64,000 nucleotides of DNA, from assembly GCA_965214955.1 (NCBI GenBank), contig CBDCCU010000009.1, forward strand, positions 1,249,975-1,313,974, read 5' to 3'. This stretch comes from Aliikangiella sp965214955. GTDB taxonomy: Bacteria > Pseudomonadota > Gammaproteobacteria > Enterobacterales > Kangiellaceae. This document shows positions 17,939 through 28,571 of this stretch, one piece after another. The notes beneath the pieces are model-generated. The model had not been told where the DNA came from. It saw only the letters and a list, made by a program, of their open reading frames with translations, and made no database searches. The translations under genes and the position numbers were made by a program. Position 1 is the stretch's first letter; each line of letters opens with the position of its first letter.

Positions 17939-20900
17939 ATGAAAAAAATATGGATGCTTCCTTTTACTTTATTTTCTTTTCTTTTTGGTCGTATCAATTG
18001 GTCTGCACCACCTTGGATGATAAGGTTAAATAAATTTAGACAAAATAAACCTGCGGTTTTTTATAGCTTGCTTGGTAGCATTGTCCTATTTGTTGGCGGG
18101 TATCAGTATTATCAGTCACTTCCGCAACCTGTGATGGTTAAAGCTGAAATAGCTCAAATTGGCTTTACTCCTAATAAAGAAAATGCCAAACCAGATAACC
18201 TTAATATACAATTTGAATACGATTTATCCCGTTTAAATAAAGATCAAAAGCATCCTCAAGGCTCTCCTTCTGTTGCCAGAATTGATTTGTTAGGAAAAGA
18301 GTTTAATCAAGGCATTCGTTTATCTCCGGCAAAAAAAGGGAAATGGATATGGAATGATGAGAGACAACTCAGTTTTATACCCGAAAGTGATTGGCCAGCA
18401 GGAACTCAATATACAATAGAATTTGAACCGAGTATTTTTGTTAATGAAACCAAGCTATCGGAGCTGAGTTATCAATTTTCAACCCCAGAATTTTCTTCAA
18501 TAATTGATGATTTAGAGCTCTATCAAGATCCACAAGATATTTCTGTTAGACGCGTTATTTCAACTGTACGCTTTTCTCACCCTGTAGACAAAGATTCTTT
18601 TAAAGACAAAGTTATCATGAGTATGAGACCTTCGGGTTCTGATATTGATAAACCCGCTAAAGCCTTTCCTTTTGAAATAAGCTATGACAAGAATATGAGA
18701 GAGGCTTACATACAATCGCAGCCTATTTCATTGCCAAACAATCCAAGTTATATGAAACTTAATATTGAAGCAGGAATTAAAACTATTTTAGGTGGTGCTG
18801 CAAGTATAAAAAAAGCTGAAGAGAAATTGTTGATCCCTGATATTTATAGTTTTTTAAAAGTTAATTCTGCACAAGTACAGATTGTGAGAAATAAAAAAAA
18901 TGAACCCGAACAAGTTTTAATACTAGGATTCACTGACGAGATAGAACAAAAAGAATTAATGAGTAAGTTACAAGTTTATCTCTTACCTAAAAAAGGAGAA
19001 GTTAACGGTAAAAATAATTGGGGAAGCCCTAGAGAGGTAAATGCGCAGGTTCTTGCTAGCCGCTCTAAGTTAGATATTAAGAGGGTAGTTAACGAAAAAG
19101 AATCTTCTAAATTTTATAGCTTTGTACTCGATGTTCCTGAAAATAGAAGCCTTTATGTGAAAATTAATCGAGGGCTTACCTCGGTAAATCGGTTTGTTCA
19201 TGCATCATTTTATGATTCAGTACTACGCTCTCCTAGTTATCCAAAAGAAGTGAAGATTGCGGGAGAAGGTTCTTTGTTAACCTATTCTGGGGATCATAAG
19301 CTGAGTGTATCATCACGTGGTTTAGAAACACTAAAATTTAGTGTTGGCCGTTTGTTAGAAGGACAACTTTATCACCTAATAACTCAAACGCGAGGTGATA
19401 TTAATAATCCTAACTTTTCTTCATGGACATTTCAGCCAGAAAATATAGCTGAATTTGAACATAAAATAGTTGATTTGGTAGCACAGCATCCAAAACAGCC
19501 TAATTATTCTTCTGTTGATCTCAGCGAATTTCTACCGAAAGATAACAATCGTTTTGGATTGTTTTTTGTTAACGTGCAAGGTTTGAATAAAAAAAATAGA
19601 AACCCCGTTTATAGAGCAAAAGATAAACGTCTTGTTTTGATTACTGATTTGGGGCTTATTGTAAAAAATAATGCCGATAGCAGCCATGATATTTTTGTTC
19701 AGTCAATAAAATCAGGTAAGCCGGTCAAAGATGCTACCGTGGAGCTGTTGGGAAAAAATGGTATTGCTCTTTATTCAAGAAAAACAACTAACCAAGGACA
19801 CGTTAAATTCCCATCTACTCAAGATTTTAAAGATGAGAAAGAACCAACGGTTTATGTGGTAAAAACCAGCAACGATATATCATTTATTCCTTTCAATCGT
19901 TATTCTCGTCAAATCAATCTTTCTAAGTTTGATATTGGTGGTGTAAGAGCCGGGTATGGTAATGAAGCTTTAAATGCATTCCTTTTTTCCGATAGAGGTA
20001 TTTATCGTCCTGGTGAAAAAGTAAACTTAGGGGTCGTTGTTAAAAGTTTTGATTTCACAAACGTTGAAAACATTCCTTTAGAATTAGTGGTTAGGGGGCC
20101 AAGAAATAATGAAGTAAAAGTTCACAAATTAAGCTTAGCCGAATTAGGTTTTTTTGATTTTCAATATCAAACAGAGGCAACTTCAGATACAGGTAGATAT
20201 TCAGTATCTTTACACCTTGTTCGTAACAATCGGCATCGTAGTCGAGAGATTGGTTCACTTAATTTTAAAGTTGAAGAATTTCAGCCCGACACAATGAAAA
20301 TTGAAAGTAAGTTACTTGATATTGATCCTCAAGGTTGGAGTGATAAGAAAAACATTCAAGCCAAAGTATCCTTACAAAATTTATTTGGAGTACCCGCCCA
20401 AAATAGAGACTTAAATGCAAGAGTTGTTATTAAACCAACTAACCTTAATTTTAAAAAATACAATAACTATCAGTTTTCAAAACCTTTTATTGACTCAAAT
20501 AATAAATCGTTAAACTTAGATAGAAAGTTAAGCAAACAAAAAACAGATGCAAACGGACTTGCTATATACGATATTGATTTGCAACAGTTCAATGATGGTA
20601 TTTATCAATTGCAATTTATTGTCGAAGGGTTTGAGCCAGGAGGTGGTCGTAGTGTTGTTTCTAGTAATACTACTTTAATTTCGCCACTTGCAGAATTAGT
20701 TGGCTATAAAGCTGATGGAAAGCTCGATTATATACATGCTAACAGTAAAAGAAGTGTTGAATTTATCGCAATAGATAAAAAACTTGAAAAACAAAAGAAA
20801 TCGAACTTAAGTTTAAGGTTGTTAAACATTCAGTATGTATCAACTTTGGTTAAACAACATAACGGCACTTATAAATACCAAACGATTAAGAAAGAAAATG

Positions 20901-23758
20901 AGCTAAGTGCAAAACCGCTTTCAATATCTGAGCAAGGTTATCTACATGCTATAGATACCAGTGAGCCTGGTGATTATGCAATTGAAATTATTGACCAAAA
21001 CAAAAGATTGTCACGAGTTGAGTATTCCATTGTAGGCCATGGGAATATAGCCGCTAAGATAGATAAAAATGCCGAGCTGCAATTAAAGCTAAATAAAAAA
21101 GATTATGTGCCTGGCGAAATGATTGAAATGAATATTAAAGCGCCATACAAAGGTGCAGGACTTATTACTATTGAAACTGATCGTGTTCATCACTTTAAAT
21201 GGTTTAAAACCAATAGCCAGAGCAGTGTTCAGTCTATAAAACTACCGCTAGATTTGGAAGGTACAGGTTATGTTAATGTTGCGTTTGTTCGTGATTTTAA
21301 CTCGAAGGAAATTTTCACTAGCCCACTGAGCTATGCGGTTAAGCCATTCTCAATTGATAAAAGTAAACGTAAAATTGATATTGCTTTAAACGTTAAGGAA
21401 ATTGTTCGTCCGGGTAAGCCAATGGCAATTAATTATAGCGCCTCTAAAAAATCAAAAATTGCTATTTTTGCCATCGATGAAGGGATCTTGCAAGTAGCTA
21501 GATATCGCACACCTGATCCATTAAATCACTTCTTAAAGAAAAGGGCTTTAGGTGTAGAAACGCTACAGATACTGGATTTAATTTTACCTCAATTTGAATT
21601 GCTAAGAAATTTATCCGCTAGTGGTGGTGACATGTTCGCAGCAAATAGAGCACTCGCAAAAAACCTTAATCCCTTTTCTAGAAAAGCGGATAATCCAGCG
21701 ATCTATTGGTCAGGTATTCAATCGGCTGGCCCCGATACTCAAACTGTGAGCTTTGATGTTCCAGATACTTTTTCTGGCTCACTCAGAGTGATGGCGGTGG
21801 CGGTTTCAGAAAATGCTGTCGGTGCAGCTCAAGAGTCTACCTTGGTGCGTGGTCCCTTTGTTATTTCGCCAAAAGTTTTAACCCAAGTTGCGCCTGATGA
21901 TGAATTTATGGTGACAGTAGGAGTGGCTAACCTTGTTAAAGGATCGGGGAAAGATGCTGAGGTTAATATTAGTGTCAGTGCTTCGGAACATTTAAGCTTG
22001 GTGAATAAATCTTCAGCAAAAACTATTATTGCTGAAGGCAACGAAGGAGCATTTAGTTTTAAAGTTAAGGCTAATAAAGTGTTAGGTGCGGCGGAACTTA
22101 AATTTAAGGTTAGTCATAAAAATGAAAGTTCTGTTAGAACGGCTAGTTTAAGTGTTAGATCCGCTATGCCTTATAGCAATTCTTTTGAAAGTGGGTTCTC
22201 AAAAAGTGGTGTAGTGGATTTAGAGCAAACACGAAATCTATATTCAAATTTAGCCGTTCAAAACGTGTCAGCATCAACGAGTCCTTTAGTGTTAGTGAGT
22301 GGTTTGACTTCTTATTTAGACAGTTATCCTCATGGGTGTACCGAACAGGTTGTAAGTAAAGTTTTTCCTTTAGTCGGATTAATGTCTCACCCTTCTTATG
22401 CGCCGCATTTGGAAAATGTTGATAGTCAGTTTTCTTACTTAATTGATAAATTAAGAGAGCGCCAACTTGCAAACGGAGGCTTTGCCTTTTGGCCAGGTCA
22501 GCAAACGGTTGCTGAATATCCAAGTATTTATGTATTGCATTTCTTAGTAGAGGCATTGTCTCTTGGTTATCCAGTTCCACCAGATATGATAAACAGAGGT
22601 AAATATTATTTGATGGACTATGCGGCAAAGACAACAAGCTCAATCGCACAAGCCAGAAATAGGGCAAATGCAATTTATTTATTGACACGTTTGGGTGTGG
22701 TTACAACCAATTATTTGGTTGACCTTGAAGAGGAATTAAACAAAGCCGCCTTAGAAGATAAAAAAATAGAACCATGGCGAGAAGATTTACTTGCAGCATA
22801 TATGGCTGCAACCTATCAATTACTACAAAAAGATGTACAAGCAGAAGCGTTAATTAAAAACTACAAAATGGGCAGGGTTATTTCTGAGAATATCACAAGT
22901 AATCAACACCAAAATGAAACAGATGATTTTAATTCTGGATTATCTCAAGATGCTCAGTATATTTATTTGTTGTCAAAACATTTTGAATTACGGGCTAAGA
23001 AATTATCGAGCGAAAATTTATTGAAATTAACTTCAAGGATTTTTAAAGGTGAATATAATACCATTTCATCTGCCTACTCAATCTTGGCATTAGGTGCATA
23101 TAGCAAGCTCGCGTTGAGTGGCCAATTTGAAGAAAATATCACTTTTTCATCCTGGGTGAAAAAAAGTGATAAGAAAATTTTAGAAACGGCTTTAAAACCT
23201 TTTTTAAGTGCAAATTATCCAGTCAATATTCAAGGAAAAGCGATTACTGGGCTAACAATTGAGGGTGATAAGCCAGTTTATTATATAAATAGCCAATCAG
23301 GATTTGATAAGCATCCACCTAAAGAAGCCGTTAGAAACGGAATAGAAGTACACAGAGACTTTCTTGATGACAAAGGTAATGACATAACCTCTTTTGAACA
23401 AGGTCAAGAGTTGACTGTTCGTTTGAGGGTAAGAGCACTGAATAATAAACAGCTTACTAATGTTGCAGTAATCGACCTTTTACCTGGTGGTTTTGAAGTG
23501 ATTAGAAATAGTGTTTCTCGAACTGCTTATGGTTGGAAGGCCGACTATGTTGATATTAGAGAAGATCGGGTAGTCTATTATGGTGACTTTGATAGCAAGA
23601 TAAAAGAGTTAACTTATCAGGTGAAATTAACAGCGGCAGGTACATTTGCGATTCCACCCTCTTATGCAGAATCAATGTATGACCGTTCAATAAAAGCAGT
23701 TTCTAAGTCGGGAGTTTTTATTGTGACAGAACAAAATAGCACTATTGTTCAAGATTAG
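17939..23758 (+). CDS. Bacterial alpha-2-macroglobulin (YfhM-like)
   Basis: A 1939-aa envelope protein that traps attacking proteases. One transmembrane anchor lies at about residues 38-60, followed by macroglobulin and MG-like beta domains, an A2M domain (SKIAIFAIDEGILQVARY region) and a terpenoid-cyclase-like thioester domain. The thioester motif is intact: Cys1467-Thr-Glu-Gln1470 in YPHGCTEQVV. I chose ATG 17939 because the frame upstream of it is not protein-like and AGGG is well spaced. It is longer than E. coli YfhM (about 1650 aa) and membrane-anchored rather than a lipoprotein. pbpC follows 12 bp later, the conserved pair in many Gram-negatives, where the two are thought to guard and repair peptidoglycan after breach. 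Confidence 0.92.
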   Translation: MKKIWMLPFTLFSFLFGRINWSAPPWMIRLNKFRQNKPAVFYSLLGSIVLFVGGYQYYQSLPQPVMVKAEIAQIGFTPNKENAKPDNLNIQFEYDLSRLNKDQKHPQGSPSVARIDLLGKEFNQGIRLSPAKKGKWIWNDERQLSFIPESDWPAGTQYTIEFEPSIFVNETKLSELSYQFSTPEFSSIIDDLELYQDPQDISVRRVISTVRFSHPVDKDSFKDKVIMSMRPSGSDIDKPAKAFPFEISYDKNMREAYIQSQPISLPNNPSYMKLNIEAGIKTILGGAASIKKAEEKLLIPDIYSFLKVNSAQVQIVRNKKNEPEQVLILGFTDEIEQKELMSKLQVYLLPKKGEVNGKNNWGSPREVNAQVLASRSKLDIKRVVNEKESSKFYSFVLDVPENRSLYVKINRGLTSVNRFVHASFYDSVLRSPSYPKEVKIAGEGSLLTYSGDHKLSVSSRGLETLKFSVGRLLEGQLYHLITQTRGDINNPNFSSWTFQPENIAEFEHKIVDLVAQHPKQPNYSSVDLSEFLPKDNNRFGLFFVNVQGLNKKNRNPVYRAKDKRLVLITDLGLIVKNNADSSHDIFVQSIKSGKPVKDATVELLGKNGIALYSRKTTNQGHVKFPSTQDFKDEKEPTVYVVKTSNDISFIPFNRYSRQINLSKFDIGGVRAGYGNEALNAFLFSDRGIYRPGEKVNLGVVVKSFDFTNVENIPLELVVRGPRNNEVKVHKLSLAELGFFDFQYQTEATSDTGRYSVSLHLVRNNRHRSREIGSLNFKVEEFQPDTMKIESKLLDIDPQGWSDKKNIQAKVSLQNLFGVPAQNRDLNARVVIKPTNLNFKKYNNYQFSKPFIDSNNKSLNLDRKLSKQKTDANGLAIYDIDLQQFNDGIYQLQFIVEGFEPGGGRSVVSSNTTLISPLAELVGYKADGKLDYIHANSKRSVEFIAIDKKLEKQKKSNLSLRLLNIQYVSTLVKQHNGTYKYQTIKKENELSAKPLSISEQGYLHAIDTSEPGDYAIEIIDQNKRLSRVEYSIVGHGNIAAKIDKNAELQLKLNKKDYVPGEMIEMNIKAPYKGAGLITIETDRVHHFKWFKTNSQSSVQSIKLPLDLEGTGYVNVAFVRDFNSKEIFTSPLSYAVKPFSIDKSKRKIDIALNVKEIVRPGKPMAINYSASKKSKIAIFAIDEGILQVARYRTPDPLNHFLKKRALGVETLQILDLILPQFELLRNLSASGGDMFAANRALAKNLNPFSRKADNPAIYWSGIQSAGPDTQTVSFDVPDTFSGSLRVMAVAVSENAVGAAQESTLVRGPFVISPKVLTQVAPDDEFMVTVGVANLVKGSGKDAEVNISVSASEHLSLVNKSSAKTIIAEGNEGAFSFKVKANKVLGAAELKFKVSHKNESSVRTASLSVRSAMPYSNSFESGFSKSGVVDLEQTRNLYSNLAVQNVSASTSPLVLVSGLTSYLDSYPHGCTEQVVSKVFPLVGLMSHPSYAPHLENVDSQFSYLIDKLRERQLANGGFAFWPGQQTVAEYPSIYVLHFLVEALSLGYPVPPDMINRGKYYLMDYAAKTTSSIAQARNRANAIYLLTRLGVVTTNYLVDLEEELNKAALEDKKIEPWREDLLAAYMAATYQLLQKDVQAEALIKNYKMGRVISENITSNQHQNETDDFNSGLSQDAQYIYLLSKHFELRAKKLSSENLLKLTSRIFKGEYNTISSAYSILALGAYSKLALSGQFEENITFSSWVKKSDKKILETALKPFLSANYPVNIQGKAITGLTIEGDKPVYYINSQSGFDKHPPKEAVRNGIEVHRDFLDDKGNDITSFEQGQELTVRLRVRALNNKQLTNVAVIDLLPGGFEVIRNSVSRTAYGWKADYVDIREDRVVYYGDFDSKIKELTYQVKLTAAGTFAIPPSYAESMYDRSIKAVSKSGVFIVTEQNSTIVQD

Positions 23759-23770
23759 TTGAGTTAACTG

Positions 23771-26158
23771 GTGGGTATGAAGCGAGGTTTTCGATTTAAG
23801 TTTTTACGGCTTGTTCTATTGATCGTAATGTTGATAATACTATTGGGGTTATTATTTTACGCATTTTGTCCGCGCCCAGAGTTAAAATCGCTTACCTCAT
23901 ATTCAACGGCATTTTTTGATCGTTCAGGTAGTTTGCTAAAGCTTACTCTTGCGAGTGATCAGCGATATCGACTTTACCAAAACATAGATAATTTATCGAC
24001 AGAATTTGTTCAGGCAACCTTGCTTTATGAAGACAAAAACTACTATCAACATTTTGGTGTTGATTTTTCTGCATTATTAAGAGCTTTTTGGTCAACTTAT
24101 ATTAGCGGTAGCCGTAGAATTGGAGCATCAACTATTTCAATGCAAGTTGCAAGATTGCGTTGGAATATAAACTCTTCTAATATTTCGGGAAAATTCTCGC
24201 AGATCCTTCGTGCCGTTCAATTATCTAGACACTATAGTAAGCGTGAGATACTTGAAGCATATTTTAATCTTGCGCCATATGGCGGAAATATTGAAGGGAT
24301 TGGCGCAGCGAGTCTTATATATTTCAATAAGCTGCCAAGTCAATTAAGTTTACCCGAAGCTTTAACGCTTGCTGTGATCCCTCAAAATCCAAATAAAAGG
24401 AACCCTGCTAATGAGAGTGGATATCAAAAATTATTAACGGCTAGAGCTAATTTATTTAAGCGATGGGTTGAATCTTTTTCGGCTGACTTAAATAAGAAAA
24501 AATATCTTGAGTTAACCTTAAGTGTACGCTCGCCATCAAATCTTCCTAAACTGGCACCTCATTTTACTCAGTACCTAGATAATAAAAGGGCACGTTGGTC
24601 GCATGGCATAGTTAAAACTACGCTTGATAGGCATCAGCAAAATAAATTGGAACAAGTGATTGAAGATTATATTTCTTCAAAGTCTCATCTTGGGATCAAA
24701 AATGCGTCAGCGCTATTATTAAATTATAAAACCATGGAAATTGAAGCAATGGTTGGTTCTGCGGATTTTAATAATGAGCAGTTACTTGGGCAAGTGAATG
24801 GTACTACCGCTAAGCGATCACCAGGTTCAACCTTAAAGCCTTTCGTTTACGGGTTGGCAATAGACGAAGGTCTTATACACCCTATGACTCTTTTAAAGGA
24901 TTCACCTAAGCGTTATGCCGGTTTTTCACCTGAGAATTATGATAAAAAATTTGTTGGCCCTATTATGGTTAAAGATGCCTTGATCCAAAGCCGCAATCTA
25001 CCAGCTGTTGAGTTGCAATCTCAGTTAAAAAAACAATCGTTTTATCACTTTTTAAAAAGTGCAGGAGTTAAAGGTTTAAAGGAAGAAGAATTTTACGGGT
25101 TAGCTTTGGCACTAGGTGGCGGAGAAGTCACCATGATGGAATTAGTTAGATTATATAGCGCACTAGCTAATAATGGCATTTTACGCTCGATAGTGACCTA
25201 TAAAAATGATACTGATTTAACCTTGCTTAATGATATGCACATAAAACAAGAAAAGAAGATCTTGAGTGCTGAAGCCAGTTTTTTAATAATGGATATGCTA
25301 AAAGATAACCCTCCACCAGATGCCCTTAATATCGCTGTTGATTATTTACAAAAAAATGAAATCGCATGGAAAACTGGTACTTCGTGGGCATTTCGAGATG
25401 CTTGGGCTGTAGGCATTTCTGGAAACTATGTCATGGCTGTTTGGATCGGTAACTTTAATGGTAAAGGCAATAGTGCCTTTATTGGAGGAAGTGCTGCGGG
25501 ACCTCTTTTATTTTCTGCGTTTGATGCGATTTTAACAAATGAAAGGTGGACAATTAAGAATGAGTTTTTACCAGAAAACCTAAACCTTAAGCAAGTTAAA
25601 GTTTGTGCTACTACTGGCGATCTTTTTGAGAAATATTGTCCTGCATCTGAATTAACATGGTTTATTCCTGGCGTTTCACCGATTAAAGTATCAAATATTT
25701 ATCGGCAAGTTTCTATTGATAAATTAACCGGTTTACGAGCTTGCCATAACAAACCAAGTGAGACAGAAAGTAAAGTTTACGAATTTTGGCCTTCGGATTT
25801 TTTACATCTTTTCAACCAAGCAGGAATTTCACTTAAAACACCGCCGCCATATAGCTCTGATTGCAGCTTAAATAAGAAAAGTAGTTCAGGGCAAATGCCA
25901 ATAATTACTTCACCACAATCAAGTATCAGTTATGTTATTCAAAGTGATAGCCCTACCAATAGGCAAATACTTTTTACGGCAATAGTTGACTCAGATGTCC
26001 AAGAAACATATTGGTTTGTTAATGGAAAATACGAAGGAAGCGTAAAAAGAGGAGAGGCTTTTATTTGGCAAGCAACAAGTGGAAAATTCTCGGTGAGTGT
26101 TGTAGATGATTTCGGTAGAGCCGCAAATAAAGATATTACTGTACTTCAAATTCAGTAG
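23771..26158 (+). CDS. pbpC: Penicillin-binding protein 1C
   Basis: A 795-aa bifunctional peptidoglycan synthase. An N-terminal membrane anchor is followed by a GT51 transglycosylase (YEDKNYYQHFGVDF, then GASTISMQVARL), a transpeptidase with S353TLK, S407RN and K534TG, and a C-terminal domain of the PBP1C type. The start is uncertain between GTG 23771 and ATG 23777; the GAG at 23761-23763 fits the GTG better. It follows the alpha-2-macroglobulin gene by 12 bp and is surely co-transcribed. Confidence 0.93.
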   Translation: MGMKRGFRFKFLRLVLLIVMLIILLGLLFYAFCPRPELKSLTSYSTAFFDRSGSLLKLTLASDQRYRLYQNIDNLSTEFVQATLLYEDKNYYQHFGVDFSALLRAFWSTYISGSRRIGASTISMQVARLRWNINSSNISGKFSQILRAVQLSRHYSKREILEAYFNLAPYGGNIEGIGAASLIYFNKLPSQLSLPEALTLAVIPQNPNKRNPANESGYQKLLTARANLFKRWVESFSADLNKKKYLELTLSVRSPSNLPKLAPHFTQYLDNKRARWSHGIVKTTLDRHQQNKLEQVIEDYISSKSHLGIKNASALLLNYKTMEIEAMVGSADFNNEQLLGQVNGTTAKRSPGSTLKPFVYGLAIDEGLIHPMTLLKDSPKRYAGFSPENYDKKFVGPIMVKDALIQSRNLPAVELQSQLKKQSFYHFLKSAGVKGLKEEEFYGLALALGGGEVTMMELVRLYSALANNGILRSIVTYKNDTDLTLLNDMHIKQEKKILSAEASFLIMDMLKDNPPPDALNIAVDYLQKNEIAWKTGTSWAFRDAWAVGISGNYVMAVWIGNFNGKGNSAFIGGSAAGPLLFSAFDAILTNERWTIKNEFLPENLNLKQVKVCATTGDLFEKYCPASELTWFIPGVSPIKVSNIYRQVSIDKLTGLRACHNKPSETESKVYEFWPSDFLHLFNQAGISLKTPPPYSSDCSLNKKSSSGQMPIITSPQSSISYVIQSDSPTNRQILFTAIVDSDVQETYWFVNGKYEGSVKRGEAFIWQATSGKFSVSVVDDFGRAANKDITVLQIQ

Positions 26159-26403
26159 TTTTAAGACGGTCGAAATTAGTTTTTAAAATCAAATTCTTAA
26201 AAGAAAATGGGTGTCGTTAATCACTGACATTCAACAAACGTTAAACCCTAATAATCGCTCTATAATTATTAGTGATTTCAGGTAAATTAAATGCTTTGTT
26301 ATATTGATTTTAAAGTATGACTAAGATAATTAATTTAACGATTAAGTTTAAGGTTTATCAGCAGTCTATCTTATTGTTCTAAACTCTTTAATGGTAGTAA
26401 AAA

Positions 26404-27198
26404 ATGTCTTTTGAATATGATGCTTATAAGCCTGCACAAATTGCTCGGTTGGTTGAAAATAATGCGATTAAAAAAGCTAAACTTCCTTTGTTGCCTTTAT
26501 CAACATTAGGGATCCTTGCGGGGGCTTTTATTGCCTTTGGCGCAATGTTTTACACTATAGTCATTACCGATAGCGCCTTTGGTTTTGGGCCAACTCGATT
26601 ATTGGGTGGCGTAGCATTTAGTTTAGGTTTAATACTGGTTCTTATTGCTGGTGCAGAGCTTTTTACGGGCAATAATTTAATTGTGATGGCCTGGGCTGAG
26701 AAAAAAGTATCGCTATATGAATTGCTTAGAAATTGGTTGGTTGTTTATGTTGCTAATTTTGTTGGCGTAATAATAACCGCTTGGTTTATCTATCTGTCGG
26801 GTATAGTCGCCATTGGTGATGGCGCTGTTGCCGAAACGAGTATTAGCATTGCAAAAGGTAAGGTCTCACTCGATACTACCACTGCTTTTATTCGCGGAAT
26901 GCTATGTAATGCACTGGTTTGTTTAGCGATATGGTTGAGTGTTGCCGCACATAACTTATCAGGAAAAATATTAGCAATAATTTTTCCTGTTTCTGCATTT
27001 GTTACACTAGGTTTAGAGCATTCAATTGCCAATATGTATTTTATTTCTATTGTGATGTTTCAAGGCGCTAGTGATATTTCAATAATGGATTTTATTGCTA
27101 ACCTTATTCCCGTAACCCTAGGTAATATTATTGGCGGAAGCGTATTTGTTGCACTGGTTTATTGGATTTGCTATGTGCGAGGTGAAAGCTCAAAATAA
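26404..27198 (+). CDS. Formate/nitrite transporter family channel
   Basis: A 264-aa protein with six transmembrane helices of the FNT (FocA/NirC) family. Motifs include GAELFTGNNLI, RNWLVVYVANFVG, the central RGMLCNALVCLAIWL and LEHSIANMYFI. FNT proteins form pentameric channels for formate, nitrite or hydrosulfide. The substrate cannot be told here: no pyruvate-formate-lyase or nitrite reductase gene is adjacent, though nitric-oxide genes lie 8 kb away. Monocistronic. Confidence 0.9.
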   Translation: MSFEYDAYKPAQIARLVENNAIKKAKLPLLPLSTLGILAGAFIAFGAMFYTIVITDSAFGFGPTRLLGGVAFSLGLILVLIAGAELFTGNNLIVMAWAEKKVSLYELLRNWLVVYVANFVGVIITAWFIYLSGIVAIGDGAVAETSISIAKGKVSLDTTTAFIRGMLCNALVCLAIWLSVAAHNLSGKILAIIFPVSAFVTLGLEHSIANMYFISIVMFQGASDISIMDFIANLIPVTLGNIIGGSVFVALVYWICYVRGESSK

Positions 27199-27257
27199 AA
27201 CGATCCCGAATAAGATTGTTCCAAACAATTATTTTAAGTTGAATGTTAAATCAGCCA

Positions 27258-28571
27258 TTAATTGATTGGAATAATAACCCTAAAACAAGCCCCTTGGTTT
27301 TCACAATTGGTCAGTTGATATTCAAAATTTTGGTTACGTAATACTTCGCGAATTAACATTAATCCTAAGCCCTGACCATCTTCTTTGGTGGTAAAAAATG
27401 GAGTAAATAGCTCGTCAATAACTTTGTCATCAATACCTGTGCCTGAGTCGATAACTTCAATAATGACTTCGTTAGAGGCTTGAGTGAGCATACAGCTAAT
27501 GCTGCCGTTTTTATCAATGGCTTCCATGGCATTTTTAACAATGTTAATAAGGGCTTGCTCTAATAAATTGGCATCGGCATTAATGGTAATGTTTTTATTA
27601 TTGGCTTCTATTTGATAATGAATATTACGGTTATTAAGCGCTTGAGAGTAAACCGCAAAAATTGACTCAACTAACTGATTAAGCTGCACAGGGTAAAGTT
27701 CTGGTTCGGGCAATCTTATAATGCTGGCATAGCCTTGCATAAATTGATTTAAACTTTGATTACGCTGAATAACCACATTAAGGGCATTGGTAAAGTCAGC
27801 TTTATCACTTTTATCGAGTTGCTCTGCATAATTAAGACAAGAGTTTAATAACGAATTAGTCGCAGCAATGGTGTTGTTTACCTCATGCGACATTACTCTA
27901 ATAAGTTTGTCGTAGGCGGATTTTTCGGTTTGCTCAACTTCTTTGGTGAACTCTTCAATTAATAAAAACTGCCTTTCAAATCCTCTGTCGAGAAAATTAG
28001 ATTTTTGAATTCTAAAACGCTCGCCATTAGAGCGAGTAAATAATTTTGATTCGTTAACGGTGACTTTTTCTGCTAGCTCAAATAATTTTGAATCTACTGA
28101 TTTTAAGTTTTTTCCTAATAGTTGCTGATTATTTTTATTGAGCAAGTCAGACGCTCTGGGATTAACTAAACTAATACGGTGATCAAAATCAAAAATAATT
28201 ACTGCCGCTGGTGAAGCATCGAGTAGTTTTTCTAAAATGCCGCGTTGTTCTCCAAGCCTTAATCTTTCGCTATAAAGGTGAGACAACATTTGGTTATAAA
28301 GGCTAATTAGCTGATCCATTTCTATTTGCCCTACAGGGCTAAACCTTGCCGAATAATCGGCTTGTTTTAATACATCGGAAAATGCTTGAATAAAATCGAA
28401 AGGTTCTAATGCCGATTTAATGAGTTTTATGCCTAGCAAAAAACTCAGCACTAAAAATAATTCAACGGCAAATAACAGATAAGATAATTCTTCATAAAAA
28501 TAGATCGCAACAACTAATACACAAAGGTGAAATGTGATTAAATAAGTGTAGAGTTTTGTTCTAAGTGTCAC
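27258..28571 (-). CDS. Sensor histidine kinase (NtrY/NtrB-like)
   Basis: A 437-aa membrane sensor kinase. Two N-terminal membrane segments (residues ~10-50), a PAS domain (~115-180), the phospho-acceptor in RVMSHEVNNTIAA, and an HATPase_c domain with N, G1 (DSGTGID) and G2 (GQGLGLML) boxes. It overlaps the upstream response regulator gene by 4 bp (ATGA), so the two are coupled. The pair lies just downstream of the exporter genes on the same strand and probably controls them through sigma-54. Confidence 0.92.
   Translation of the reverse strand: MTLRTKLYTYLITFHLCVLVVAIYFYEELSYLLFAVELFLVLSFLLGIKLIKSALEPFDFIQAFSDVLKQADYSARFSPVGQIEMDQLISLYNQMLSHLYSERLRLGEQRGILEKLLDASPAAVIIFDFDHRISLVNPRASDLLNKNNQQLLGKNLKSVDSKLFELAEKVTVNESKLFTRSNGERFRIQKSNFLDRGFERQFLLIEEFTKEVEQTEKSAYDKLIRVMSHEVNNTIAATNSLLNSCLNYAEQLDKSDKADFTNALNVVIQRNQSLNQFMQGYASIIRLPEPELYPVQLNQLVESIFAVYSQALNNRNIHYQIEANNKNITINADANLLEQALINIVKNAMEAIDKNGSISCMLTQASNEVIIEVIDSGTGIDDKVIDELFTPFFTTKEDGQGLGLMLIREVLRNQNFEYQLTNCENQGACFRVIIPIN

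Noticed and set aside
22164..22688. 174-codon frame opposite the alpha-2-macroglobulin gene
   Set aside because: It lies entirely within the conserved thioester domain on the other strand and resembles no protein.
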